A stretch of 64,000 bases of DNA, from NCBI GenBank assembly GCA_963682025.1, contig OY821522.1, forward strand, positions 29,624,959 to 29,688,958. Reading direction: 5' to 3'. The stretch is from Cordilura impudica. Its lineage: Eukaryota > Arthropoda > Insecta > Diptera > Scathophagidae. Under the pieces are notes generated by a model. The model had not been told where the DNA came from and did no database searches. It was given only the letters and a program-made list of their open reading frames with translations. Shown here in pieces: positions 10,053-22,048 of this stretch (position 1 is its first letter; the number at the start of each line of letters is the position of its first letter). The translations under genes and the position numbers were made by a program.

Positions 10053-11001
10053 GTTTCAGACGTCCCCGTCTGACGGCATGACAAATCACATTAATGTTTG
10101 GCACGCTGTATGCCGAAATTGTGTTACAATGACCTGTGTTTTTGTTCAGTAAATTTTCAAGACAAAATTTATCGGTGTTTCTAAGTTGATGACAAAATGA
10201 GGAAAAGGCTTTTCTTGTACAATTTTTTTAATAAAGTGTAACTATTCATACACTTGGCTACTTCACCAGATTCGAATGATAAAATCTTATTATTACATAT
10301 AACTGGAAATATTAATTTCCTATTATATTATTGCTTAATCTAATGTTGATGCAACTATTTTGTTGCATCTCCTCACTATGTGAGTTGTCATTTTTGTTTC
10401 TAATTTCATTCTTTTGAGTTAAGTTTCAGATTAGGTTAATTTAATGTGGTTGTTATAAATTTTCCATTTTTCTTTTTTTGCTTTAATTTTTGTTTTACAA
10501 TTAAAAATTTTGGTTTAATTTATTTATTAAAAAAAAAATTTTGAATAATTAATGGTATTTATTTTTAATAAAAAGTGTTCTTCGGTGTTCATGGAATTTT
10601 TTTTCCGTTAGCGAATTCACCGAATCCAAATTTGATTTTAAATTTTCTTTTTTTTTTTGTTTTACAATTCAGAATTTAATGTTAATTTCTTTACTTATTA
10701 TTTTTGTTTTACAATTCAGAATTTTAGGCTAATTTATTAAAAACAATTTTTTGAATAATTTATGGTATAAAAAAAATAATATAATAAAAATTATGTATTA
10801 CTGTTAACGAATTTGCCTGTGGAAAAGTGTTATCTTCAACGTAAATTTCGTTCTGCTGTAAAAAATAGTCTTAAAATTTTTCTTCAAAAGTTATGCTTTA
10901 ATTTGCTTGTTCTTTTTTATTAACAACTTCTTGTTTTATTTTTGTAAGATAATAAAAAAAATAAAACCAAGTTTTTATACGTGGTAATCTTTTATAACAA
11001 T

Positions 11002-11431
11002 AAAACAGGATGTGTGTATGTATGTAACGTATGGACTCCAAAACGGCTGGGCCGATTTTGATGAAATTTTCAGGAAATCTTCAGAATGTTCAGACGGGTG
11101 ACACTGTGAAGTCTGATTTTTGATTTTCGGTCTGTGGGCGGAGGGGCGTGGCAAAAACAAGTTTTAATATTGTATAAAAACGGATGGACCCATTTCAATA
11201 AAATTTTCAGGGAATCTTCTGAATAGCCTGGCGGGTGGCACTGAAGTCTGATTTTTTATTTTTGGTCTGTGGGCGGAGGGGCGTGGCAAAATCAAATTTT
11301 AGTATTGTACCTAGATATCTGCTAAAACTTTCGGGGAGTTCGTGCTTTCTTTGTCCGACACTCTGTATGAAAATTTAAATGAAATATAAAATCCAGATGT
11401 ATTGTTAGGACCAGCAACGCGGACCGTGCTC
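11002..11431 (+). mobile_element. Small interspersed element with a 12-bp flanking duplication
   Basis: TCTTTTATAACA occurs directly before (10988-11001 region) and directly after (11432 on) a 430-bp insert. The insert contains a diverged tandem dimer: ACGGCTGGGCCGATTTTGAT at about 11040 and a looser copy near 11175. Each is followed about 90 bases later by GGTCTGTGGGCGGAGGGGCG. It ends in GCTCAACTAG. The ACGGCTG..CCGATTTTGATGAAATTT core and the CTAG end recall Helitron-like families seen in many insects, but a flanking duplication does not fit Helitrons. Class uncertain. Confidence 0.5.
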
Positions 11432-11656
11432 AACTAGTCTTTTATAACACTCTTTTCCTTCTTTGCACTTTTCGTCCTTGTAATAATCATTTATATTTTT
11501 TGCTCTTTGTAAAAAATTTTCCGTGTTAAAAAATTTTAAAAAAAAAAATTTATAAAGTTTATAAATTTTTTTTTTTACTTATCTTCTTTCTTTTTTCATC
11601 TTAAATTCTAATAGAGATTATTAAATTTTCCTGTTGGCTAAAAAAAAATTACTTAT

Positions 11657-11857
11657 TTAATTATGTTCCCCATTGGGGTCTTTATCTTTTCTTTCCTCGT
11701 GTTCCATTCTTGGGGTTTTAAAATCTTCCACCCCATTCAAATAACCTTCGTTAGCCAACCTAAATATCTCCCTATCGAGTCTATCTAAAATTCTTGCATT
11801 CGTTTCATGATCCTCTGGGGTCCATTCGAATATCTGATGGTGATAATCACCCCGCAT
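11657..11857 (-). CDS. 66-codon ORF in E0, unknown function
   Basis: The frame runs ATG to TAA on E0's coding strand. The product is acidic and charged, with an EWTPEDHETNARILDRLDRE stretch that could form an amphipathic helix, then an NGVEDFK and a Lys/Glu-rich tail. Residue usage is far less Phe/Ile/Lys-biased than random AT-rich frames nearby, which argues for a real or recently real peptide. It may be the relic of a gag start. I do not recognise the family. Confidence 0.35.
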   Translation of the reverse strand: MRGDYHHQIFEWTPEDHETNARILDRLDREIFRLANEGYLNGVEDFKTPRMEHEERKDKDPNGEHN

Positions 11858-12367
11858 TGTTTTTATTTTTTTAAATATGACTTTTTTAGAAAAAAAAAAA
11901 TTTAACTTACAATTACCCTAAAAATGTCCTATTTTTTCCTTTTTTTTTCAATTGATAATTTGTTTTTGAAAAAGGACAATGCCATAAAATATGGCTTACT
12001 TAATTTGGTATTTAAAAGAATTTTAGCTCTTAATTTAATTTACAAGATTTGACTCTTAAAAAAAATCTTACATAGACATAAAAGCGTTTTTCAATTCCAT
12101 CTCTCTTCTCCTTTCTGCGCTTTAGTTTTTACTGCGTATGCTGATGAACAGGATTTTTCTCGAAAACATGTAACTGTTGTAGTTATGATGATTCACCGAT
12201 TATTTTCTTATACGCCGAGTTAATTTGAGTTTTTGAACGAAAATACTTCTTGTCTCAATTAATTTCACACAAGATTTCCTCCAAGCCTTTTGCTGTTCTA
12301 GCTGTTAGCACTTGTAGTTCTAATTTTTTATTTGAGCTAATTTTGATTGAATTTTTTACTAAACCGT

Positions 12368-13686
12368 TGTTACGAGACCCGTTTGGCACTAGAGTGATTG
12401 GACCGACTAGCTCTCTGCGGTTTTATCAGGGTGTGCATCCATCCCTCAACACTAGTCCTAGGCTCGCACCAATAAAAAAAACTAACTAATAAACTAACAC
12501 TTTTTACCACACATCTCGAGTGGGAGGAAGATGTTGGCCTCCAGTCGCCCTGCCCAACCATGGTCACGTTTCATCCGAACTATAAATTCCGTGACCCCAA
12601 AAACCCGCTTGCCTTCACCACTTACCTTTTTATTAACCTACCCCTATTTAACTAATTTAACCAATCATATTTTTTTTACAAATTCAATACATAATTTTTA
12701 TTAATATATTCCTATATCTAACCATACCACAAAAAAAATAAACTGCTATATTACAAATTTTTACATCTATTTTTAACTTGAAATTTGGAACAAAAAAAAA
12801 AAACAAATAAACGTTATAATTGATAATATTAACCTTTAATAAAAACAAAAAAAAAATAATTTACTTATCACTTAATAAAATTAATTTAACCAAAAAAAAA
12901 AAAACTATATTAACAAAAAAAATTATGTTTACTAAAAAGCAATTTGAAAATATATAGATATGCATATGCATGTAATTGTGTACAAAAAGAAACTTTATAC
13001 CAAATATTCCCGAAAATACGCCATCCTTATATTTGCGGCCATTTTTATAACAAAAAAAAATAATCTCATTTGCCGCGTTTTTATATGTTGACGCCTACAC
13101 AAGATGGATGACCATTCACAAGGCTTTAGCTATATGTTCTGGTTCCTAATTTTGTCCTAAATTTCCACTTGGCCTGAAGGAGCTCCCTAAAACCTGTGCT
13201 GGACCACACCAAAAAAAAATATATTCTAACTTTCACTTGCGAATAATATCGATTCTTGTGTTTATTTTTTATAAGGCCTTATTAATTTTGGCACACAAAT
13301 ACATTTTCACACCAAAAAAAAACACAAAGATAAACTTAACCCTAATGCTACTTATTTATGCTTATAAATACACATATATATACATAACACTACACTTAAT
13401 ATACATATCAAATTTTTCTGTTTTCAGATATTTGCACTTGACTTTTTCCAAATTTTGCGCTGACAGTTATTTCCGCATGACGCCGATGGACTTCGGACTT
13501 AACTTTAAATAAAATATTTAGAGGTTACCTGGAATTACACGGGGATTTTATGTGGACTGGTTCCCTTTCGGACTTAACTTGGTCTTCTCGAATTAAACGA
13601 ACCTTGTCGTGAAGTACTCCCCAAAATCTTCTGGTCTCCACTAATATATATATCGCAGGACCTGCCACCGACGAAGGCCAGACCCA
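12368..13686 (-). repeat. L 3' LTR (about 1.32 kb)
   Basis: Plus-strand TGTTACGAGACCC opens it at 12368 and it closes with CCAGACCCA at 13686, next to a purine tract on the minus strand (GAAAAAGGGAAAGCGG). It aligns through its length with 28036-29041 plus 38332-38682, with about 2 percent differences and one 30-40 bp indel near 28510. Short frames in it (12250-12489, 13237-13512) are chance. Confidence 0.85.
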
Positions 13687-14472
13687 ATTCCGCTTTCCCT
13701 TTTTCAGTATTCTATAGGAGATAACTCTGTTTGCCACTGATTGCTCCACAATATGTCCTCCAGGATAACCTAAATTTTTTTTCAACATCATTTCCTGGAA
13801 ATTAATAAATTTCCGTATCATTTACATACCTCTATAACCACCGTAATTTTATTTATTTTATCCTTCTTGTTCGGTTCGCCCAGTTTAAAATTTTTTCTAA
13901 CCTTTATTAGTTTTCTTTTCGTTTGGTTCCCACTTTTTCACTTGATCACAGATTAAAGTTTCTCAATGTCTCAAAGTTTTATGGTTATCTTTTCTGATTT
14001 TTTTACGCAAAATTTTTTTCTTTTTCCGCTAACACTTCCGAACTCAATGGTTTGTTAACTAGCAATGGCTCGTTATTAAATTTCTGTCGTAAGCTTGGGT
14101 AAAATTCTTTCCAAAACAGCCATATTAATATTTTATTCCAAAACAAAATTACCTAATTTAACTATCCCTCTCATTAAAATTCCTATCTTTCTATCTCTTT
14201 TTTACACCAAAGCAAAATATCCTGAATCTATCTATTTTTATCCCTTCCTAGCTTCAAACCCTCTATTTTCTCATTTCGACATTCCAAATTTAACGTTCCA
14301 AGTTAACTTCATTCATAAAAAAATTTTTATCTATACGCTGCATATATAAAAAAAAAAAAACACCTCTACACATACGCTTTTGTACAACCATGTTTCAGCT
14401 TTCAACCTCAATTATTTCCTACACATGTTTTCAGAAGAAGCGTAAGTATGAACATTTTTACATATTTATTTT
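13687..14472 (-). other. L 3' internal region, part 1
   Basis: This is the non-coding or unrecognised end of L's internal region between the 3' LTR and the E1 insertion. A minus-strand frame (13525-13821) crosses the LTR edge and shows no family motif. An env gene would be expected here if L had one; I see none. Confidence 0.45.
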
Positions 14473-14907
14473 TGTTAAGGCTTTTGTCATTTATCGTAAA
14501 ATTTTCTATTGGGAATTTATTGTTTGTCAAACGAGTATTTTTGGGTACCAACAATTGCTTTGCTTATATTGCATTGCTTTATACTTTAAATATTCCCTAT
14601 ACTATTTTTTGTAACCGTTGTTCGCCACAAATTATTAATTTGTTTTTGTCAGATAATATGTAGTTTTGACAAACAGTTAATTTTGTCTTTTGTAACAAGT
14701 ATTGTAAATCTAGTTTTTTTTCTATAAGTTTCACTTGGTTAGCGTCAGTTGAAACAGAAATAACAATACAGTCCATTCTATTAAATAAGTGAATAAAATT
14801 TTTGAATTTTTTATATGAAAAAATAATTAAAAGAAATGTGTTTTATTTCTTGAAAATTTTGATAAAAATTTTGCTTTGTGGACAGGAAAAAGCTCCTGTC
14901 TCCTCCA
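14473..14907 (+). repeat. E1 5' LTR (435 bp)
   Basis: It begins TGTTAAGGCTTTTGTC and ends GTCTCCTCCA, and nearly matches 20693-21126: one substitution at the GGGTACC site, one in the AACAATAC stretch and a small indel in GTCTTTTGTAAC. Confidence 0.93.
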
Positions 14908-14925
14908 CGGTCCTTCGAACCGGAT
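14908..14925 (+). other. E1 primer-binding site, tRNA-Tyr
   Basis: CGGTCCTTCGAACCGGAT follows the LTR directly. Apart from its first base it is complementary to the 3' end of insect tRNA-Tyr as I recall it (ending CGAAGGACCA). Confidence 0.7.
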
Positions 14926-14971
14926 ATTAAATTTAATTAATTTGGGAAATTGCTAACCAAGTCAGTAAATC

Positions 14972-16368
14972 ATGTTCGAAGAAGAGGAGGTACAAACTCC
15001 AACGCAAAATAAAAACGCGAGTAGTATACGTTTAAAAAATTTACAACGAAACCGGTTAATATCGCGATTCGTCGCCGCCAAAGAAAACATCGGTCAGTTA
15101 GACACATTGACATTCCACCAATTGGAGGTTAAACTAAATATTCTGGAGCGGCAATGGGATTCTTTTGAAAATATTCAAATGCAGTTGGAATCTTTGGACG
15201 AGTCGCAGTTTGATTTAAATCACCGTACTGAGTGTGAAGAAATATACTTTGAAGTAAAATCTCGTTTACTAGAACGCATCGCTAATCTACGCCCAAACAC
15301 CTACAACTCAGACACTTTTCTATCGAGCACACCACACCAGCAAACAGCAATTCACACACCTAAAATTCGTCTTCCTACATTGCAACTAACGAAGTTCAAT
15401 GGAAATCAAAGGGACTGGCTAGATTTCTACAACATGTTCTGTGTTCTCGTACACAACAACCCTGAATTACAAGCCATCTCAAAATTCCAGTATTTACGTT
15501 CATGTGTAGTTGACTCCGCTGCGAAACTTATACAATCGCTCGAAGTCACTGCAGAAAATTATGAGCAGACATTGCAAATTGTCGTGTCCCGGTACGAAAA
15601 CAAGTGTGAAATATTTCAATCACATATGCAGCATATATTTGAAATACAAAAGATAAAGCATCCTAGTATATCGTCACTACGTGATTTTATTGATAGCATT
15701 AACGCTGATCTACGTGCGTTAGACTCTATTGCAACCAAATCTCAAATTGCAGATGACATAATTCTGCATATGATTGTATCAAAATTAGATGTCGACAGTC
15801 AAACAAAATGGGAAGAGGAATCATCAAAAACTCTGTCAGCGAGTACTTCATCGTCAGTGCTCACACTCCCAATGTGGGAGAATTTAGCGGCCTTTTTGGA
15901 AAGGCGTTGTAAAACGTTGAATATCATAAGCAACAATCAGCCAACACAGTTTCATAATCAAGCATCTTCAAATCGTCCAGTTGTTCAAAAAAATCGTACT
16001 TCATTTTCTCTCTTTGTATCTAACCAGCCTTCGCTTTGTGTCATCTGTAAGTCTTCACCAAATCACAGTGCATATCGTTGCAAAAAATTTGCAGAAATGA
16101 ATGTGGCAGATCGCTTCACCGAAGTAAAACGCAACAAACTTTGTCTAAATTGCCTTGGACAAAATCACATCGCTACATCGTGCCCATCACACAATCGTTG
16201 ACGACAATGCAATGCCACACATCATTCGCTTTTACATAAGGAAATTTCGCCATCGTCATTTCCCAGGCAAGTAACACCATCTTCATCAAAAAGCTGCGAT
16301 ACAAAATTAGCAACTGTAAGTAATTATCCAACTCAACCTACAACCAACGAAGCAAAACATCTGTAACC
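14972..16368 (+). pseudogene. E1 gag (capsid and zinc knuckle)
   Basis: The ATG lies 46 bases after the primer site. The 409-codon frame contains a coiled-coil N-terminus, a Bel-Pao gag core (LQLTKFNGNQRDWLDFYNMF at residues about 141-160, then KFQYLRSCV and AAKLIQSL), and the start of the knuckle region with CVICKSSPNHSAYRC and LCLNCLGQNH. A TGA at 16199-16201 interrupts the last knuckle; the same frame continues with C-N-A-T-HHSLLH before a second stop near 16366. Gag forms the particle and binds RNA. The stop looks like a single CGA-to-TGA change. Confidence 0.88.
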
Positions 16369-16401
16369 CTACAAGTAGCGAAAGAAAAAAGTCAGCTAAT
16401 T

Positions 16402-17320
16402 TTGGCCACAGCTATGGTGGAATTATATAATGAAAAAGGCGTTTCTATCGTGGGACGTGCTTTATTAGATTCATGTTCACAGCTAAATTTTATAACCAAA
16501 CGTGTAGCCCAATTCCTCAAACCTCCAGGCAAAAAGGTAAATATGGAAATTTCTGGACTAGGAAACAACTCAGTGTCAGCAAACTATTCATGCTCTGTAG
16601 TGGTGAAATCACTTAAAACCTCTTTTTCTGCACCAATTGACGTCGTCATAATTCCTAGCATTATATCATATCATCCTCAGCAATACATTGATACTTCCAA
16701 CTGGCAAATACCAGCAAATATACAATTAGCTGACAGCAGTTTTCATGAACCTGCTCCAGTTGATCTTCTTATCGGCACCGATTTCTTTTGGGAGTTATTA
16801 ATGGTTGGTAGAATCAAAAAATCAACCAAATCTTATAAAAACTAAACTAGGCTGGGTTGTGTCAGGAACAGCTGTTACTTCTAATTCGCCTCAGTCGCCA
16901 TCATCATCATCAAAAACTAATCTGTTAACATCTACAACTTCATCGTCATCAATAGCCGCAAAAGGTCATTCTTCAATGTCAACAGAATTGTCGCACCAGT
17001 TAAGAGTAAGCTCTCTTGGTTTAACATCTCCAAACTTTCAATTGTCTTCTGTTAACGATCATTTATTAACATCACTCACTGCTCTGCAATCAACAGTAGT
17101 AAAAGCTCCTGCGTTAACAGCATTGAGTAAACATAAACCACCACCACACTTAACATCATCACGTAATTCGCCGCAAAGCTCAACTGTTTATTCGACAAAT
17201 TCAAACAAAACAACAGACTTTCTCACTGATGTGACGTCACAAAATAAAGAAATGAATTCTGCTAAAAATACAACAGCTGTTAATAATATATTTAGTAACA
17301 CAAAAAAAATTAAAATATAA
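16402..17320 (+). pseudogene. E1 protease and protease-RT linker
   Basis: The frame 16402-16845 holds the aspartic protease with RALLDSCSQLNF, where Bel-Pao proteases usually have D-S-G: the glycine is now cysteine, likely inactivating. It continues to the PVDLLIGTDFFW motif. A frameshift near 16805-16845 leads to 16805-17320, which resumes at LGWVVSG and then becomes a long Ser/Thr-rich linker. That linker is longer than I would expect before RT. Confidence 0.78.
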
Positions 17321-17333
17321 AAGTTTTCTTACG

Positions 17334-19139
17334 ATGTCTAAAGAACCATTAATTGAAAATTTATTGGAAAAATTTTGGTTATTAGAAAATTATACAGTGA
17401 GTGATTTAGATAAATTTTCTGCTGAAGAAAAATATTGTGAAAAATTCTTTGGTGAAACAACAAAAAGATGTTCGCAGACAAACAAATTTGTTGTGCGGTT
17501 GCCATTCAAGGCCAATCCATCAGAATTGGGGCAGTCATTTGAGGTGGCTCGTCGTCGATTTTCGTATTTAGAGTCAAAGTTCATACGTGATGATGATATT
17601 TACAAAGAGTATAGTAACTTTATGAAAGAATATATTGATTTAAACCATATGGCCCCAACAGCCCAGTGTGAAGAACATCGTTACTACATACCACACCACT
17701 GCGTTGTAAAACCTGATAGTTCTACAACACGTTTGAGAGTCGTTTTTGATGCATCATGCCCCACAACGACTGGAAAGTCGTTAAATGACATGCTGTGCGT
17801 AGGTCCAACCTTACAAGACGATATATTTTGTATGCTTAATCGATTCAGGTACCATAAAGTCGTGCTTGTCGCTGATATAGCCAAAATGTATAGACAGGTC
17901 TTGGTAGACAACGAAGATACTCGATGGCAGTGCATTTTATGGCGAAAAAATCAACAATCACCACTCATCTCATACAAATTGCAAACTCTTACGTATGGTA
18001 CAAGCAGCGCTCCTTACTTGGCCGTTAAATGCATGCAGCAGCTTGCTATTGAAAAGATGAGCTCGCAGCCATTTGGAGCTAAAGCAATCCTAAAGGATTT
18101 CTACGTAGATAACCTAATGACTGGTGGCAGCAGTGTAGAGGAAGTTATCGAAATCAAACGACAGGTAGTAGAAATATTGCAGAGTGGCGGTTTTCCATTG
18201 CGCAAATTCGCCTCGAATCAAGCAGGTGTACTAGAAGGTGTTCCTGAAGAAGAAAAAGAAGAAATCGTACAACTAGACAACATGCATTATATTAAAACGC
18301 TTGGACTCAGGTGGTCTCCGAGCGAAGACAACTTTAGCTATTCATACGCCCCTCAGCAAAACTGCAAAATCACTAAAAGAACAATTTTAGCTCATACAGC
18401 AGCATTTTTCGATCCATTAGGATTATTGAATCCAATTATTGTAAAGGCTAAAATTTTGCTACAAAGTCTATGGAGACTTAAACTACATTGGGATGAAAGC
18501 GTACCTCAAGATGTGTTTGTTGAATGGCAGCAAATTCGTACTCAACTTGAAAGCTTAAAAAATATTAAAATTGCCAGGTTTGTTTCTTTTAATTCATTTA
18601 CTAATATTCATGCATTTGCAGATGCGAGTAAAAAAGCTTATGGAGCTTGCATCTATGCTGTTTCTAACTCTCATGGTGGTATGACGTCATCCCTTATATG
18701 TGCCAAATCAAGAGTAGCACCAACAAACGAAGTTTCGCTCCCCAGACTAGAGCTTTGTGCTGCTTTATTGTGTGCACAATTATTGCAATCAGTTCAAAGT
18801 TGTCTTCCGCAATTACCACACAAAACATTTTGTTGGTCGGACTCAACCATCACTTTGGCATGGATCGCGGGAGAAGCTATCCAAAGGCCAACGTTTGTAG
18901 CTAATAGGATAACTAAAATTCAACAACTTTCTAATGGAGTAATCTGGCGGCACGTCGCTTCTGAGCACAATCCAGCAGATTTGTTATCCAGAGGAGGTAC
19001 TGTGAACAGTATTACAAACAACAGCTTGTGGTTTGAAGGCCCTAGTTTTTTACTTGAAGATGAATCAAAATGGCCCGCTTTCAAACTACATCCAATGAAC
19101 AATCTAATCAATTTATGCCATACCAAACAACATTGCTAG
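17334..19139 (+). pseudogene. E1 reverse transcriptase and RNase H
   Basis: The open 601-codon frame contains the Bel-Pao RT (RVVFDASC, VADIAKMYRQV, YGTSSAPYLA) with the active-site motif reading FYVDNLMTGG: the second catalytic Asp is Asn (AAC), which should abolish polymerisation. Then come FFDPLGLLNP and RNase H with [30 protein letters not shown] and HNPADLLSRG, all catalytic residues present. It ends 70 bases into the overlapping integrase frame, a frameshift position. Confidence 0.9.
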
Positions 19140-20650
19140 CAGTTCATCGTGAAGACAGCATTTTAGCACAAGAAAAACCCAAGGACATGATAGAGATGCA
19201 CAAATTCCGAAATAGCTACGAAAAACTTTTACGTATGGTAGTATATATAAATCGTTTTATTAGTTATTACCGCACGTCCAAAGTTCATTCTGGACAAATT
19301 ACAGCAGGAGAAATGAATACGGCCTTACTAACATGTTGCAGAATTATACAAAAACCATATTTCGCTAATGAACTTAAACAGCTAGGAGATGGTAAGCCAC
19401 TGTCAAAGTCAAAATTTGCCCAACTTTCTCCCTTTCTAAAGGACGGCGTAATTCGTGTTGGAGGTCGATTAAAAAATTCGTCACTCTCGTTTTCGGCAAA
19501 GCACCCGATTTTATTACCCAGCAACCATCCATTTGTAAAAACATTAACTCGATACCACCACATCAAGAATTTTCATGCCAGCCCTTTATCGCTGCACAAT
19601 ATATTGAGGGAGCAGTTTTGGATAGTAAATGGAATAAATGTTATAAAAAAAATTGTACACGCATGTGTCCTCTGTTATAGATATCGGCCAATAACGGAAC
19701 ATCAAGTGATGGGAGATTTACCATGCCATAGAGTCGTACCAGCTTTCCCGTTTGAAATTTGTGGAGTGGATTATTGTGGACCATTCCACATTGCGCAAAA
19801 AATTCGTGGTCGGTCGCCAATGAAGGGATGATATTGCACTTTTTATATGCTTTTCTACAAAAGCTGTTCACATGGAACTTGTCCCAGACTTAACAACAAA
19901 CTCTTTTATTGCAGCACTGAGAAGATTCATTTCAAGAAGAGGCCCTTGTTCTACAATATATTCAGATAATGCTACAAATTTTGTAGGGGCAAACAAGGAG
20001 CTCAAAGCATTACTTCATGACTTTCTCTCTGAGCAACATAACGCAGCCGTTAACAAAGCTTGCCTGCAAGATGGTATTTCGTGGAAGTTTATCCCACCCC
20101 GATCACCCCACTTCGGTGGTTTATGGGAAAGTGCGGTCAAAAAAGCCAACCATTATTTACCTCGTGCCATTGGTAATTGTACTTTAACATATGATGAGTT
20201 GAACACAGTCATTTGTCAGGCTGAGGCCATAGTAAATAGTCGCCCTCTTACACCACTTTCAAGTGACCCGAATGATTTACGACCTTTAACACCGGCTCAT
20301 TTTCTAATAGGTCGCCCATTGACTGCGTTGGCTGAACCAAATTTAGAAGCTATCAATCCAGCTTCATTAAAAAGTTATAAACTAACGCAGTGGATACAAC
20401 AACATTTTTGGGAGCGGTGGCGAAAAGTATACTTACACTGTTTGCAGCAAAAAAATAAATAGTCAATCAAACGACCTAATATTGAAGTCAACGATTTAGT
20501 ACTACTCAAGGACGACAACATTCCCCCTCTTAAATGGCCACTCGGCAGATTCATTGAGACGATGGTGTTGTTCGTGTTGCAACAATAAAATCAAAGGATG
20601 GTGTATTTAAAAGAGCCATTACAAAATTGTGTAAACTACCTCTTGAGCAG
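19070..20650 (+). pseudogene. E1 integrase (frameshifted)
   Basis: The frame 19070-19831 carries VGGRLKNSSL, the zinc region (YHHIKNFHASP to HACVLC) and the first catalytic Asp (GVDYCGP). A one-base shift near 19820-19835 ends it. The frame resumes at 19872-20462 with the second Asp (YSDNATNF), the Glu (FGGLWESAVK), NSRPL and a WERWRKVYLHCLQQKNK tail. The C-terminal DNA-binding segment after 20463 survives only in pieces (LLKDD, PLGRF) in shifting frames. Confidence 0.88.
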
Positions 20651-20679
20651 TAATATTTATTGTTGAAAGCCTAACTTTC

Positions 20680-20692
20680 AAGGGGGGGAGAA
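20680..20692 (+). other. E1 polypurine tract
   Basis: AAGGGGGGGAGAA lies immediately before the TGTTAAGG of the right LTR, the plus-strand priming site. Confidence 0.85.
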
Positions 20693-21126
20693 TGTTAAGG
20701 CTTTTGTCATTTATCGTAAAATTTTCTATTGGGAATTTATTGTTTGTCAAACGAGTATTTTTGGGTACAAACAATTGCTTTGCTTATATTGCATTGCTTT
20801 ATACTTTAAATATTCCCTATACTATTTTTTGTAACCGTTGTTCGCCACAAATTATTAATTTGTTTTTGTCAGATAATATGTAGTTTTGACAAACAGTTAA
20901 TTTTGTCTTTTTAACAAGTATTGTAAATCTAGTTTTTTTTCTATAAGTTTCACTTGGTTAGCGTCAGTTGAAACAGAAACAACAATACAGTCCATTCTAT
21001 TAAATAAGTGAATAAAATTTTTGAATTTTTTATATGAAAAAATAATTAAAAGAAATGTGTTTTATTTCTTGAAAATTTTGATAAAAATTTTGCTTTGTGG
21101 ACAGGAAAAAGCTCCTGTCTCCTCCA
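20693..21126 (+). repeat. E1 3' LTR (434 bp)
   Basis: Near-identical partner of 14473-14907. It is followed by the target duplication ATTTT (21127-21131) and then by L internal sequence. Confidence 0.93.
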
Positions 21127-21131
21127 ATTTT

Positions 21132-22017
21132 TTTAAAACATTTTTTTCCATCCTTCCAGTATATCCGACCCCACAATGCAACGCCCACATACCAACTACC
21201 TCTGCTCAGCATTCATCAACCAGACTTATACCCCAACATATAACAAGTACAAAATCAGATAATCAAAAGGCCGTAACCTCTTCATTCTCGTTCGGCACAG
21301 GCTTGGTTCCTAGGAAGTTGGTGAAATTATTGATGCGGTAAGTTTAATAAAAGAAAATAAGTGTTTTTCTTGTATTATTCACTATCTATTTTCCTCTAGC
21401 TTGCTGACTATTGGATCCTCCTATTATTATCAACAGATGCGTCTTCAGCATCTGAAGCCATAGCGGAATATCCAATAATGCTATGGTAAGTTCTGTTTAA
21501 AAAAACTCGCCGCCTTACACTCTAGAGCCATGGGCTAGATTTGAAGCCTATAGGGCCACCGCAACAAAACACGGGTGTTGGCTAAGGACTGCCGACGTCA
21601 AAACCGGTGTGCGTGGACGTTATATGTGTACCGTACGTGGGGAACTCCCACACCCTGAAGTCGCGTAAGCCGGGCCTAAATCTGAATTTTATTACGACGT
21701 TTGAATGTTCAGGTAAGTGTTTTCACACCAATTCTATTTTATCACAGATTGAATCGGTTATGTTTCTGACTATTTAATCTTATTTGCAGGTACACAATGA
21801 CGGTTCCCGAAACGATTTACTTTGAGACATGGATATTATTAGGGCAGTACATTCGTTTATTTGATTTAGAGGATTGTTACTTTGTGTATTCTGTCTTTCT
21901 CTTTTCAGGTACTTTTCGAAATTCTATGAATGAGTTAATTTTGGACCCATGGGATACTAGTGTTGACTATTTGGCAATGTACTAGCAAAAAAAAAAATTT
22001 AAACAGGTAAAAACTTG

Positions 22018-22048
<31 letters not shown>

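Larger units (their letters stand above)
10053..12363 (-). other. E0 internal region, almost non-coding
   Basis: This is an AT-rich internal region between the polypurine tract and the L insertion. Apart from the 66-codon frame at 11657-11857 and the inserted element at 11002-11431, I see no coding signature of gag, protease or RT. Long A and T runs dominate. Confidence 0.55.
14473..21126 (+). mobile_element. E1: Bel-Pao retrotransposon, recent, inside L
   Basis: LTRs at 14473-14907 and 20693-21126 start TGTTAAGG and end CTCCA, with about three differences between them. ATTTT flanks both sides (14468-14472 and 21127-21131). A tRNA-Tyr-type primer site follows the left LTR and a G-rich purine tract precedes the right one. 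Gag, protease, RT, RNase H and integrase come in that order. It has several stops and frameshifts and an altered RT active site, so it is young but defective. Confidence 0.93.

Noticed and set aside
13237..14663. Several 70-90 codon frames rich in Tyr, Phe and Ile
   Set aside because: They lie in the L LTR, the L non-coding region and the E1 LTR; composition-driven, no family motif, and some repeat in the second LTR.
17390..17935. Minus-strand frames opposite E1 RT
   Set aside because: Shadows of the RT frame on the other strand.
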